64,000 nt of DNA from Cloeon dipterum. Its lineage: Eukaryota; Arthropoda; Insecta; Ephemeroptera; Baetidae. Where the stretch lies: positions 6,440,886 through 6,504,885 of the forward strand of contig NC_088789.1 in NCBI RefSeq assembly GCF_949628265.1, read 5' to 3'. Position numbers and translations under genes: made by a program. Positions 21,701-33,700 of the stretch are shown piece after piece. The notes beneath the pieces were generated by a model. It did not search any database, was not told the origin of the DNA, and saw nothing but the letters and a program-made list of their open reading frames with translations. Each line of letters begins with the position of its first letter. Positions within the stretch are counted from its first letter, which is position 1.

Positions 21701-24700
21701 TCAGGATTGGAAATCTGACCTCGCATCTATACTTCCAACGAGCGAGTCTGCTGTGGATTTTGGCAGCGGCGGCCAGCGCTTTGGCTCGAGTCGTCGCCAC
21801 TACTAGGCCCAGCATTTGGCCGTCGAATTTGGTGGCACCGGATAAGAAAACCTGTTTCAATGCTATTTATTTTTTTATATTTTCAAAAGTGTGGCTTACC
21901 TCTTCCATTTCCACCAATCCAGACTGGAAGTTTGGTGGAATAAAGGAATTCGCTCCTGGAATATCCTTGTGCGTGAGAACAGCTACAACTCCTTGGTTCT
22001 GATGACACATTTTATACAGAATTAGAGCAATAAATATTTTTAAGTGTTACCTTCAACATATCTGTGGCGTCTTTTCGCAAAGCGTCCAAATCGAAAGTTG
22101 AACCTGGTTTGCCTGAAACCAAAATCGGCGCCGCGTGCAGTTCCCCTTTCATGGCGGGCAGATCGTTGACAAAAACGGCCTCACCTTTGAATATGAAAAA
22201 CCTTAAATCCTGAAGTGATCAAAGACTTTAAATCCAACCAGAACACTGTTCCAAAGCCTCAATTTTGATGATAGGCTCATTGATCGGCCAAACAGATTTG
22301 TCTGTTTCAAACTCTTGAATTCCCGTGGACACTTGCAATGCGATATCTAATTGCTTCTCTACAACAAGAAAACAATGATTTTCAGTCTCTTAATGCATTC
22401 GGTTTAGTTGTTAAGTTGCTAGATACCTTTGTTTGCGACGAAGAAAATGAATTTCTTTATTAAATTCAACGCGATTTCAGAGCAATTATCTTGGACATAA
22501 TCCGAGATATTTTCTGTTACGATCGAAAGCTTTTTTCCTTGCATACTTGACACGACGCCCTATAAAAAATTACATAAACGGTACAACCAAAAAATATTGG
22601 TACAAAAATACATTGACTTTTTGTTGCAAATCTTTTTCCGTCTTGAAGCACGTGCCGTCTTGAACGACTTCGAATCTCGTGATGACACCGTCCTTGTGTT
22701 CCAGCAAACACGCAGCTGAAACGAACGGACCAGCGTTCAACGCTCGGCTCGAGACCTATTTGATTGGATAAAATTTTTGTGATAATTTTTACTTGGAAAT
22801 TGACAAACCTTATACGTCCTGTACGTAATTTCATTGCGCATAGCAGGAAACGAAAAGCTTTTGATGACTGCAAATTTTTTAAAGTGCCTCTGCACAGATT
22901 CGTGGGTCATCTGCAGATTCACAACATTTCCGTTGTGGTTTACTAAAACATTATATATCAAGGGGAGGAATAAAATATCATTGTTTATTTTAAAGAGTGT
23001 ACTTGTTTCCATTTGAGCGTTAGCTCCTGCAAAAATGACGAAGAGATCGGATGCAAATGAATGATCGTGGAGATACTTGATGGCAATATTGCCTCCGATT
23101 GTTCCAATCTGCAAGCAAAATACAAAAATCAATGCAATTTATTAAATTCATTGAAATTAATTCAGTTAATTGTTTAATTTCACATTAGAAGAAACTTCTC
23201 TTTGTCATCAAAATAAATAAAACTAATAAGTCACTTTTGACAACACTAATTGAGATGGATCGAGCTATCAGTTTACGTTTCTCGTAGCCAGGTTGCCGAC
23301 CCAGTCCAAATGCTTGGCGATTTCTTTGAGGTGTTTGAAGCCAGGCTTATTGCTGTGTTCTTCCAAGAAAATCTGCGTTTCTGATATCGTCAGGCAAGCG
23401 CCCAAAACAATACTCTTGCTGTTGAAAGACTTTCCTCGCAATTCTTTCACGTCGTGGATGTCAATGAATTTATTGCTATCCTCGTGGATGTTGCCCAAGA
23501 GTCCTTCAAACCAACAAAAGTTATTTATAAACAGGGAATTTTCGCGGGCATTGAAAGTTTTACCATGAGCAGTGTTCCCCGCGAGCAAAGTGGCGCCGTC
23601 GCGTTTTTTCAGCAGCTCCTTCAACGAATGCACCTTGATATAAAGTCCATCTGCTTCAGGTCGCGCCAACTTGTACGAGGGTGGGGTTTCGATTTTGGTG
23701 CACTGACCGGTGCATTCCTCCCCAGACTTAGTGCAAAATTTCTTCTGCTTGCACAGGTCTTCAATGTCACTTAGCCGGCCTTTTAAATCCGCAGGCGCGT
23801 CCGAACAGAAGGGCTTGAAAGCTTCCAGAATGGGCCGGTAGCCTGTGCAGCGACACAAATTCCCATCCAGCGCCCGCTCCATGTCGGCCATTGTCACTTT
23901 TTCTCCATTTTTTCCCTCTAAAAGACTATTCAAATAGGAATTCAATTGTTGTCTTATATCATCAAAATTGCTAAATTTCACAAACAATCAACTCAATGAA
24001 ATATTTCGCCTGTAAAGCTCTACTTTAACTGAATACCTTGAAGCGCTCATGATAAACCCTGGCGTGCAGAATCCACACTGGGTTGCGTTTGCTGCGGCAA
24101 TCGCAGCTTGAATTTTCCCAAGCCCTTCAGATGTGTTTCCTAGTCCTTCAATTGTTGTCACTTCCCAGCCGTGGCACGACGCGACGGAAACCAAACACTA
24201 TAATATACAATTTTTTTTGTTAATTTACAAACAAGTTAAAAATAACTTGAATCAATCTCTAAAGCACAAGAATTTTTCTTGAAATGTTTAAAGATTTACT
24301 TGAGACTGAATTCGCGCCCAGAAAATAGTTCAAAGCACACTTGTTAATGTTTTAAGCGTTTTAATTGTTTTCGTGGTGTTCATTTAGCATATTTAAATTT
24401 GCCCTATACCTTTTTTAAGGTATAGAAAAGGGTAATATTCCCATTTAAATGAGAAATCTAAACACTGTTATTCCTTTGCTTAAGATTGAAAATTTGCAAA
24501 CTGCAGCGAAGTCTATTTCGTTTAAAAAAAGGAAAAAACAACACATAAAATCAGCCAGGTCATAATTTAGCATCATATTATTCATGTTTTTAATAGAGGG
24601 TATAATTTTTACCGAGTTCACGGCCATGGGTGTTGCGGAGGAGCTGGTTTTGACGGTGACGATGCACGCGCCGCAACCACCTTCGCCGCACACAACTTTG

Positions 24701-24876
24701 GTGCCCGTTAAGAGCGCGACGTCGCGGATGTAGTCGGTCAGGTTCCGGTCCAGGTCATGCTGGGATACTTTGAAAGGAAAATTAATTCACCTTTCCGACT
24801 CTGCGAAATTGTTCTTACCCTTGTACTGCTTGCCGTTTATGGAGAAGACGACGTCGATCTCCGGCAGCTTGCCCAT
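18779..24876 (-). CDS. AOX: Aldehyde oxidase (molybdo-flavoenzyme)
   Basis: Twenty-three exons, from ATG at 24876 to TAA at 18781-18779, join without a frame break to about 1277 residues, normal for the xanthine dehydrogenase/aldehyde oxidase family. The first [2Fe-2S] motif is CGEGGCGAC (C46, C51, C54, with C72). The second is QCGFCTPG plus [11 protein letters not shown]. An FAD-binding loop LLAGNTAHG follows, then the molybdopterin parts [30 protein letters not shown] and the catalytic Glu in SGEPA (about 1226). CRAPGSTEG is the form I associate with insect aldehyde oxidases rather than xanthine dehydrogenase. It should oxidise aldehydes and N-heterocycles in the cytosol, serving odorant, pheromone or xenobiotic clearance. 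Exon 13 is only 41 nt (21515-21475). Exon 7 has two in-frame donors 6 nt apart. Its 3' end faces the GPCR remnant: AATAAA signals of both strands lie at 18687-18703. Confidence 0.93.
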
Positions 24877-25950
24877 TTTAGAGCGTTTGAACTGTTCAAA
24901 TCAGATTTTAATTCGGAAATGTTCGCAAGAACGCACGTATACCATCTCTCCGCGGACCCAACGACCCACTGACTCACAATCGGTGCCGGGCGTCACCGGT
25001 GATATATTCGATAAGGTTGCGACAGACCACTCTTAATAAATTATACCTCTGCGAAATTCGATGCAGCAGTCAACACTCGAATGAATGCAGATTAACAATA
25101 ATTAAAGTAATGAGTCTCTGTTATGCTGTAATGACTGCAAGCGTTGCATTTATAGCTTATTTGCAAACAAAAAAAAAAAGATAAGAGAAGATAATAAAGC
25201 AAATGAAATTTGTTACTCATGTCAAGAACATGTCATTTTTTTAATTTAAAAAAACGGACAAAGATTAGCATTGATAATAGGTTAGTACAGTACATATAAT
25301 ATGGCTGTTTACAACTACAAGTTACGTTCGAATGATCAATAATACAAGCATACCATGAAGAAGAAAAATCACACTTGACTGTATACCTTGCATAGGAGAA
25401 CAAAACCTGAGTGTGTATTATAAATACCAGGAATTGTAATATCAGTTAATTCTGTTCATTCGCCATTAATGACCGTTTAGTAAAAAATGAGATAGTGCGA
25501 AGGACCACTTAAAAAGATAACAATCAAAATGAAATAGGTGCAGACGCAACACGCAACGGTCTGATAGCTAAATTGGTGAGGGATAGATTAAATTTTAGAA
25601 TCTGATCACAAAAGCGAAAATATATTTCGTTGGGATGACGATTTATTTTATTTATTAACAAATAAAGTAGACTTGGCAAATTTTTTTGAATAATTTTGAT
25701 TCGAAATAACTCTTAATGAAGAGATCGATAAATCAATTAAATCTTCGTGGTGCTCGCAAAAATAAATTGCGCTCAACAACCAAACTCAATATATCCTTGT
25801 TGCAAGAAGAGGGTTACAAATATTTCATCAATTCCATCAATTCAAATTTTAGTGTTTGTTGAGCTATGCGCAATTTTAACTGCACCAGGACGAATTACTT
25901 CTGGCAATAAAATTAATAAAAAATTGAAAACAATTCATCAAAAAGAGCGT
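24877..25950. other. Upstream region of aldehyde oxidase
   Basis: AT-rich, with no exon recognised. It should hold the aldehyde oxidase promoter, but I see no clear TATA box at a convincing distance from the ATG. Confidence 0.4.
25940..25944 (-). terminator. RNA polymerase III terminator of tRNA-Trp
   Basis: A TTTTT run on the minus strand begins 7 bases past the tRNA 3' end. Confidence 0.8.
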
Positions 25951-26022
25951 TGACCCCGACGTGACTCGAACACGCAGCCTTCGGAACTGGAGTCCGACGC
26001 GCTACCATTGCGCCACGGAGTC
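25951..26022 (-). tRNA. tRNA-Trp (anticodon CCA)
   Basis: The 72 nt fold completely. The acceptor stem is GACTCCG with CGGGGTC and discriminator A, with one T-G wobble. The D stem is GCGC/GCGC. The anticodon stem is TCGGA/TCCGA around the loop CTCCAGT, anticodon CCA. The T arm is GCGTG/CACGT around TTCGAGT. The A box (TGGCGCAATGG) and B box (GTTCGAGTC) are intact. No intron. It closely resembles the usual insect nuclear tRNA-Trp. A T5 terminator follows. Confidence 0.97.
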
Positions 26023-27751
26023 GCATGATCAATGGAGGAACAAAACGGCTATAAGAATCTGTACATATGGATAACTCGAGCAGAGGCACTATCAAAAGAA
26101 TTGGCTCATTCAGAATTGAGGGAAATGAGATAGAAATTGAATTCGGTTTGTTTAATATTATTTAAAAAGACGGCGAAGCCTTGAAAACGTGCAGTAGTGC
26201 GTAAAAATACAAGACCTCAACTCGGCGCTTGCGCACTGGCGCAACCTGCATTTCTGTGGCTTCCCCGCGAGAAAGCAGATAACACGCATTGCACTCACAT
26301 ATGCAATTATTAGCAATCTCCCTTGCTTCTTTGTTTTCTTCTTTTCGTACTTGGCTCTTGTTCAGTTGACAATGCAACATCTCTTTTAAGAATTCCACTC
26401 TCCTCTCAGGCAGTTTTGCTCAAACTTGATACAATTAATTGCACTATAAGTACTTAACACTATAATTTCGAGACATAAATCAAGGGTGTCGCTCGCGCTG
26501 GCGACTGATATGCGCAGCAATAAAAATAATAAAAATGCACAAGCGGTGGGACTGCGACTAAAGCTGACAATGAGTGAAGAGAAAAAACAATAAATTATTA
26601 ACAATTTTCACCTTTGCGTTCAGGTAATTGCATTTTTTCATTTGCACTTGGGCGACTATTGGTTTCCAAAAACTTTGAAAGGAACCTTTTACTCTTAAAT
26701 ACTGAAGTTTCCGAAGCTTCATTCTAAATTGGTGGAGGCAATATTGGCAATATTAAATAACCTCCGGCGTGAACAGATAAAATTGGAAAATTAACTTCGA
26801 GTTAACAGACTTGAGTTTGTGTTAAATCACTTAAGGCTTAACAAGCTATTTCTAGAATTATCAGAAAAATGGGCAATTACAGGGTTACTCGAGAAAGACG
26901 CCAATTTTCATATGAAAGTTCATTTCTCAGCTTTCCATTTTATTTGAGTTAGCAGACGGTACAATAAATAATATATTTACAAACGGCACAAATGGTAAAA
27001 GAATTCAATACGCTTCTGTGTTTTATTAGTCATGCTTTGTTCTACTCACAAAATAAATAATAAATAAGGATAATTTAATTTGTTAAGAGGTTAAAATCCC
27101 GCCGTTTTCGCTGCTTTCCGGCTCGTTGGCGCAGCAAAAAGGCCTTTTGTATACCCAACACCCTCCGCTACATTTTCCATCCTTGAGAACCGGGATAAGT
27201 GCACAAAAACAATGAACCAGGCATCTTTGTGCAGATATCCTCTCACAGAAACTCAGGTTTGGAGTGAACTCTACTCTCTTTTTACAAAAACTTTCTTCGA
27301 ACGACACATAGGGCAAAATGCAGTAGAATTCACGCCAATCGGCTGTGTGGTTAATTTCGTTAATATAACAAAAATATTAAAGTCAGTTGGCATTTTGAGA
27401 TGGTCACTACGAAAAGGAGTAAAGAGCTCTCCTCTGCTTAAAAACGGAAATAAAACTGGTCCTTCAATTGCATCAATTACTAGTAACTATTTCGTCGATT
27501 GTGGTGTGTTCAACAATGTGCCCTTTCTCAGCATTCATCACTATCGTTTGTACTTGGGACTCCTTTATCAAATATAGTTTGAAAATGCCTGACACGCTAC
27601 CATTCAACTGAAATCTTCACGACGAAAAACAAAGATTCCAGTCGAATCTGCAGTCTGAGAGCGTAATTATTAATTTTCTGTTTTGACACGACGCGTGAAG
27701 AAAAAGGGAACACGGCTAAAAGGGTTAAAAAAGAGTTCGTTTATCAGTCGA
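26023..27751. other. Intergenic region between tRNA-Trp and the PAN/ZP gene
   Basis: No gene could be assigned. Three minus-strand open frames (26162-26398, 26386-26604, 27083-27316) start with GTG or TTG rather than ATG, so they could only be internal exons. The last is cysteine-rich and is discussed as a finding. Confidence 0.4.
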
Positions 27752-30700
27752 TTAGGCGTCCACGAAGCCTTTGCGGGGCATCAACCAGTTCTTGGCGCAG
27801 TAGCAGCTGACGGTGCTGACGTAGAGCAGAGCCAGCAGGGCGCAGGTCACCGACAGGGCCAGCAGGGTGCCGCGACCAGAGCACTGCTCGCTGCTCACGG
27901 GAGTCACCAGCGGCTCTGAAATTTCAAAAGCAATTTTTTATTAAAATTTCATTAAAGAGCCCGAATAGAATGAGAAAATTTTAATATATTTGTAGTGGTT
28001 GCGGAGCCGAGCTCCCACTCCTTTTTCATTTTTAGTCCAGGGTATTGTTATTCATGATTGTTAGAAATTCGTTAATGCAACAGAGAGAGAGATTTTTAAT
28101 TTAAATTAGTTTTCGCCGGACACACGAGCCAACACCCCGCGACAATGCAATCATTTGGAGCGTATAAGCCAGTATTCTACCGACATTCAATTTATCCGGG
28201 GAAATTGCAATATTGTCGCGGACACAATGTCGAGACTAGCAGCGATCACAGCTAGATTCCCACTTCTGGAATTGGCGCAAGCTCAAGTAAGTGACGCAGA
28301 ACTTGCTCTTGCACGCAAGGGGAAGTTTGCATTACAACTTCTTGATTACCCTCTGCCAAATTCAGATTTGAGAGTTTGGTGTGATTGCACAAATGGAAAA
28401 ATTAGACCATTCGTCACTTCACAATTTAGGAAACAGGCGTTTGATTTGGTGCACGGACTAAGCCATCCTGGTATTAAAACCACTGTGAGAATGATAACTC
28501 AAAAATTTGTGTGGCCAGGAATGAAGAAAGACTGCACAGAGTGGTCAAAAGCGTGTCTTGCTTGCCAAACGTCAAAGATCCACGTGCACAATCGCACACC
28601 ATTACAAAGTTTTCCCCTGCCTGAACACAGATTCTCATCTTTGCATGTGGACTTGGTCACTTTGCCATATTCAGATGGTTTTAAATATCTCTTGACAGTC
28701 ATTGACAGGTACACCCGGTGGCCTGAGGCAATTCCGTTAACCGACATTACTGCCGAGACCGTTTCTCGAGTATTTTATGAAAATTGGATTTGCCGTTTCG
28801 GTTGTCCTCTGACTGTAGTATGTGACCAAGGTAGACAATTCATTTCTGATCTGTTTGAAAAACTAGCCGAACAAATGGGATTCAAGTTAGATTTCACAAC
28901 TGCTTATCATCCACAGTGTAATGGCATGGTGGAGCGCTTGCATCGCACGCTAAAAGCAGCGCTCATGTGCCACAAAGGGCAATGGACAGCCGCCTTGTCA
29001 ACCGTTTTACTAGGATTGCGAACTGTGTTAAAGGAGGATTTGAGGTGCAGCACAGCAGAGTTGTTATACGGCGAACAATTAAAATTGCCGGGTGAATTTT
29101 TCGTTAAATCCGAGAATGAAATGCCGCAACATGAGTTGTTAATTAAATTGCGCGCGATCATTGAAAAATTACGTCCGACTCCTGCTTCACACCATTCAAA
29201 TCACCTCAAAACATTTGTTCATCCTGATATGGCTACTGCTTCACACTGTTTTGTGCGTACTGATGCGGTCAGAAAATCATTGCAGCCTCCATACACTGGT
29301 CCTTTCCCGATAGTAGAAAGAGGACCCAAGTTTTTCAAGTTAGAAATCAAAGGCCAGCACAAAAATGTCAGTGTAGACCGTCTGAAACCAGCTTTTATTT
29401 TAGCCACAGAGTCTGTCTCTACAATAGAAGTAGTTAAAAGCAAAGTGGTGGAAGAGCAGACCGATCAAACTGAAACTGTCGAGAAAACTGCAAAGTCGTG
29501 CAGAAAAGTAAGATTTGCAATTTGAGTTTAGTTATTGTCTCTTAAAACTTCCAGTTTACTCCCCCCGGACTAAATGTAGTGGTTGCGGAGCCGAGCTCCC
29601 ACTCCTTTTTCATTTTTAGTCCAGGGTATTGTTATTCATGATTGTTAGAAATTCGTTAATGCAACAGAGAGAGAGATTTTTAATTTAAATTAGTTTTCGC
29701 CGGACACACGAGCCAACAAGTCGCATATCTTAAGTGTTCCGAGCGTTTAATTGTGAAGGACCCGGCTCAATCGGGTAAATTCTTTTCTAATTTTAAATTG
29801 TTCTTCAAGACAAATCTCTTTAAATTGTCAATTCTAAGTCGTGTATCAATTTTGTTTAAAGGTCCTTGTATTCTGTTAGACTAAGTCGCCAAGTGACTGA
29901 CGTTCATAAAGAGAAGAATTCGTTGAAAATCCCGCAAGGTTTAATTTCCACCTACTACCCCCCTAAATATTTATTCTTAACCTTAAAATATAAATAAGTT
30001 GTTAACTTTAAGCAATGCTGAATTACAGTCGCAGAAATTTTAATCATGACTCACCATCAAATTCAGCAGAGGGCGTCCTGCCAGGCTCGACCGAGCGCAG
30101 GAAGTCCTTATTCTTCTCATCTCCAAAGTCGAGCACCAGGATTTCTTGGCTGATGGACATGTCATCATCGGAAGCCTCCTCAGTGGAGTTGACGGAACGC
30201 CTCCTCCTCTTGCCCCAAGACTGGACGCCAGCGTCGCAAGCAGCCTAAAAATGGTTTGACTGTGATGAAAGTAACATTATATTTTGAAAACTGCTCACAG
30301 GTTCGCAGGGTCCAAGACAGTACTTGACGTTGCACTGGAAGATGACTCCATAGGACTCGGTGAAGCGGAAGGCCTCGTACACGGATTGCAGGGCGTTACC
30401 GTCGGGCTCGAAAGCGGGGAAGATGGTGGGGTCAACGGGGCAGCTGAAACGGGAAAAAGCGCCTTTTTAAGTACGACACCCTAGCAAATTTGAGGGGTAT
30501 TCTTACCCATTCTCATCAATGATTTCAAAGGTGCTCTTGGAGTCCTTGGCCATAGCAACGCAGCTCCTGGCGAAGATTCCGTACGGGGCTAAAAATTAAG
30601 TAGTCGAAAATTAGTAACTGTGTGAAGAACTGAGCGTGACTGAAAGACACTTACTGTCGTCGGGGATCTCGATGCGGAAGGTGAGCTTGTCTCCAATGCG

Positions 30701-33700
30701 CACGGTCTCGACCTCCCTGAGAGATCCGTCCACAATCCTGATCCTTGGGGGAGGTGCCTCAGGAGCAGAAGTGATGCTGATCATATCGGGATCTCTGCTC
30801 GGCAAAATAAGAATTAGCATGAAAGGTCTCGCTCAATTAAATGGCGTCCAACCTGATGGGCATCATGCCGAAGGTGACGTCCTTGGGCGACATGTCGTAC
30901 GTACACTTGACCTTGTAGATCTTGTCAGCCTTGGTCATCACGACGCTGTGGTGTTGCAAAATCACAGTGTTGGTGAACACTCCAGACTGAAAACATAATT
31001 GATTATGTGACGAGGTGTATAATAATGTACATAAATAATTAAAAAAATTAGAAATGGTAAATGCTCTGTTCATTTATTAAGAATAAAAGTACCACTTACC
31101 ACAGACTGGGTGTTGCAGTCCTGGCCAGTCATAGTAAGGTCCAGTCGGAAGCTGTCAGACTCGACAACATCGATGTTGCAGGTCTCAGAGCGGCCAAGAG
31201 CGTAAATGCGGCCGTTGAAGGGTTTGTTGGTGCGCACCGCCACAGCGATACGAGTGTCCTTGCAGTTGACGGTCACTGAGAATAAAAAGCAAAAATGAAT
31301 ATTTGGCGTTACAAAATTGTGCGTCCAAAAATTACCGTCATAGCAGGTTCCAGTCTTGTCGCAGTTGATGTCTGAGCGGGTTTCATTTGTCAGAGTGTTG
31401 TCCTCGATTTTGTCCACAGTAATAGGCAGATTTTCAGAGGTGGCTAAATGAATCAGTAATGAATTAGCAATCCTGAAAAATTGCATAGCAAAATAAAATT
31501 ACTTTTCTGGTCGCAATAATTTTCAAAGTAGGCTCCAGCGTTGTCTCCGGTGTCAATGAGAGGACGCTCAGCGGTGAGGAAGGTGCTGGGGCCGTCGGGC
31601 AGGGAGCGGTGGTCCAGGTGGAACAGCTGGCAGTTGTACGAGGTCTTGTCAGCGCGGTAAAGGGCAGAGCGGCACAGGAACTCTGACTCCACTTCGCAGG
31701 CACGCTTGCAAGCTGCCTCAGACGGAGCCTGCAGCTCCTTGTCCACATAGAAGTTGAGAGACACGTACTGAGAGATCTTTTCGTCGGCAACACCGATTCT
31801 GGGAGGCGTAAATGTCTTCTTGCCCTTGCAAGCATCGGCACCTGGAAATTCAAATTTTAATTTTTTGCTTCCTAATTTTTTATCTTTTAACATCAGTATA
31901 TTTTTTTTATAAAATCATTCCTTTTTTAATTTCAAAGGTCAAGCGTACATTGATTTAATTATTTTCAATAGATATAATTATTTTACCATTAAGACAGAGA
32001 TTCTCAAAGTAATCAACTCCAGGAGAGTCAACGAGCTGGCTAAGAGGTCCGGTGCCGGCGGTGCGGCGGTCGGTGTCGCTCAAGTGGCACTGCAGACTGG
32101 CGTAGTTGTACTCGGCCGAGCGGCAAATGAAGCGTTTCTGCAAAGCAAAAAACGTGTCAACCTTACAAGTGGCTGATTTTCTGCTCGACCGACGCTTTTG
32201 CGAAAAAATTATCAACGCAGGAGGATAAGAGTTGGGGGAGGAAGGTTTGCCATCAAAAGCATTTCTGCCAAGAAAACCGCGAGAAAAATTATCTTTTTAC
32301 TGTCGCCGTTGCAGGGAAACTTACCTCGTTAAGACAGGCGGCCAAGCAGGCTTCCTTGCTCGAGGTGTAGATCAGAGCGTTGTCCAGGCCCCTGATCGCT
32401 TTGTTAGGCACGCGCTCAAAGGTCCAAGGACGCGGGCAGACATTGTCTACAAAATCATAAAATTATTCACGTGCGTGAGACTCTATTTTTTGTTGTATAT
32501 TTTACAATTTTCTTTTAATGCGGTCCCTTACCTGATCTGATCTGGACCTTGACCATGTAGTACATATTGACGGCCCGCTGGGCGGTGGCAGTGGGGTTGG
32601 AGGCCTGCGTCTCGTTCTGCAGCTGGCACAGGGTCTCCTGCACGGGGGTTAGCGGGTTGGGCACGAAGCTGAATGCAGCGGCCAAGCAGTTGGGCTCCTG
32701 TCGACACCAGCCCTGGCACTCGCTCAGGGTCAGGTTCTTCGCCGTGTAGTAAGAGGTGCCGCGGTAGTCATAGTCAGTCAGCTTCTCAAACGCCATTCGC
32801 ACTGAAAACACATTTTCAATTAGTATAGTGGTTTTGTTTGGACCGTGCGCACCATAATAAATATCCCATTTAGCGAACGTGAGCTCAGCCGATTTCATAT
32901 TGCTTTTTGCGGCCGTGTCTTATACGGCTTGCGGGATTTCTAAGCCTTTTGATTGAATATCACGATCTGTGCGGTTTTCCGAACTGGCCAGCAGCCGAAA
33001 TTGCTTTATTCACTCCGACCTGCGATGAATGGAATCCGTTCTCAGAACATTTGAATGGAATTTTTAATTACGGCTCCTCATTATCGAAGCCGACGGATGA
33101 GTCGTGCGGAATAATGAGCTCTGATCGGCAATATCATCACGTTTCGCGCACGATAAAATGCATAATAATTGCTCCAGCTTTCGTCTCTTCCATCCTCGCG
33201 CGCGCGATTACGGTACGACGAAAGGCAAAATCGTAACGGGAAACGTGCGGCCGTCGAGTCGGAGTCAGTGGGACTCGGCCGAGCAAAGAGGAGAGATATG
33301 CATCACGCTCTTAACTCCTATATTCAGAAGTATACACCCACCCACTCTGTTTATGCATGAGGTCATGGCTGCTCGTCTTTTGTTCTGCATTCTCTCTGGG
33401 TCACGCGACAATAGTCTCACATACAGTTTTTTTTTATCAGAGCCAAAACAATTACAAGGAAGGCGCTTGCTCCAAATTTAGCCTGTTTCCGTTTCTCACA
33501 CTTTAAAGATCAAGCAGCCAAATTATAAGAAACCTCTTTTTTATTGTAGCTTTTTCCACCGAAATCGTTTCTCAATTAATTTTAATACATTTTCTGCTTC
33601 CAAGTTTTTGGCCAATAAAAAGCTAATAAAAAGAAGAGTTATAGGCAAAGGAGAAAATAAAACTTTAAAAAATATTTTAAAATACTAAATTTAAAAAAAA

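Larger units (their letters stand above)
27991..29966 (+). mobile_element. Truncated Gypsy-type LTR retrotransposon in ZP-gene intron
   Basis: The 3' LTR spans about 29575-29966 (392 bp, starting TGTAGTGG). The first 144 bp of the same LTR are present at 27991-28134 with no mismatch that I can find. A 5 bp target duplication, ATATT, flanks the unit (27986-27990 and 29967-29971). Between them lies only the end of RNase H and an integrase frame. The rest of the 5' LTR, primer site, gag, protease, reverse transcriptase and most of RNase H are missing. The junction near 28134 joins LTR directly to pol. No ordinary purine tract precedes the 3' LTR; the sequence there is C-rich, which I cannot explain. 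LTR identity suggests a recent insertion. It lies opposite to the host gene and inside an intron. Confidence 0.88.

Noticed and set aside
26162..26604. Two minus-strand frames, one with a signal-like start
   Set aside because: Both start with GTG or TTG, overlap each other, and lack splice sites that would join them sensibly.
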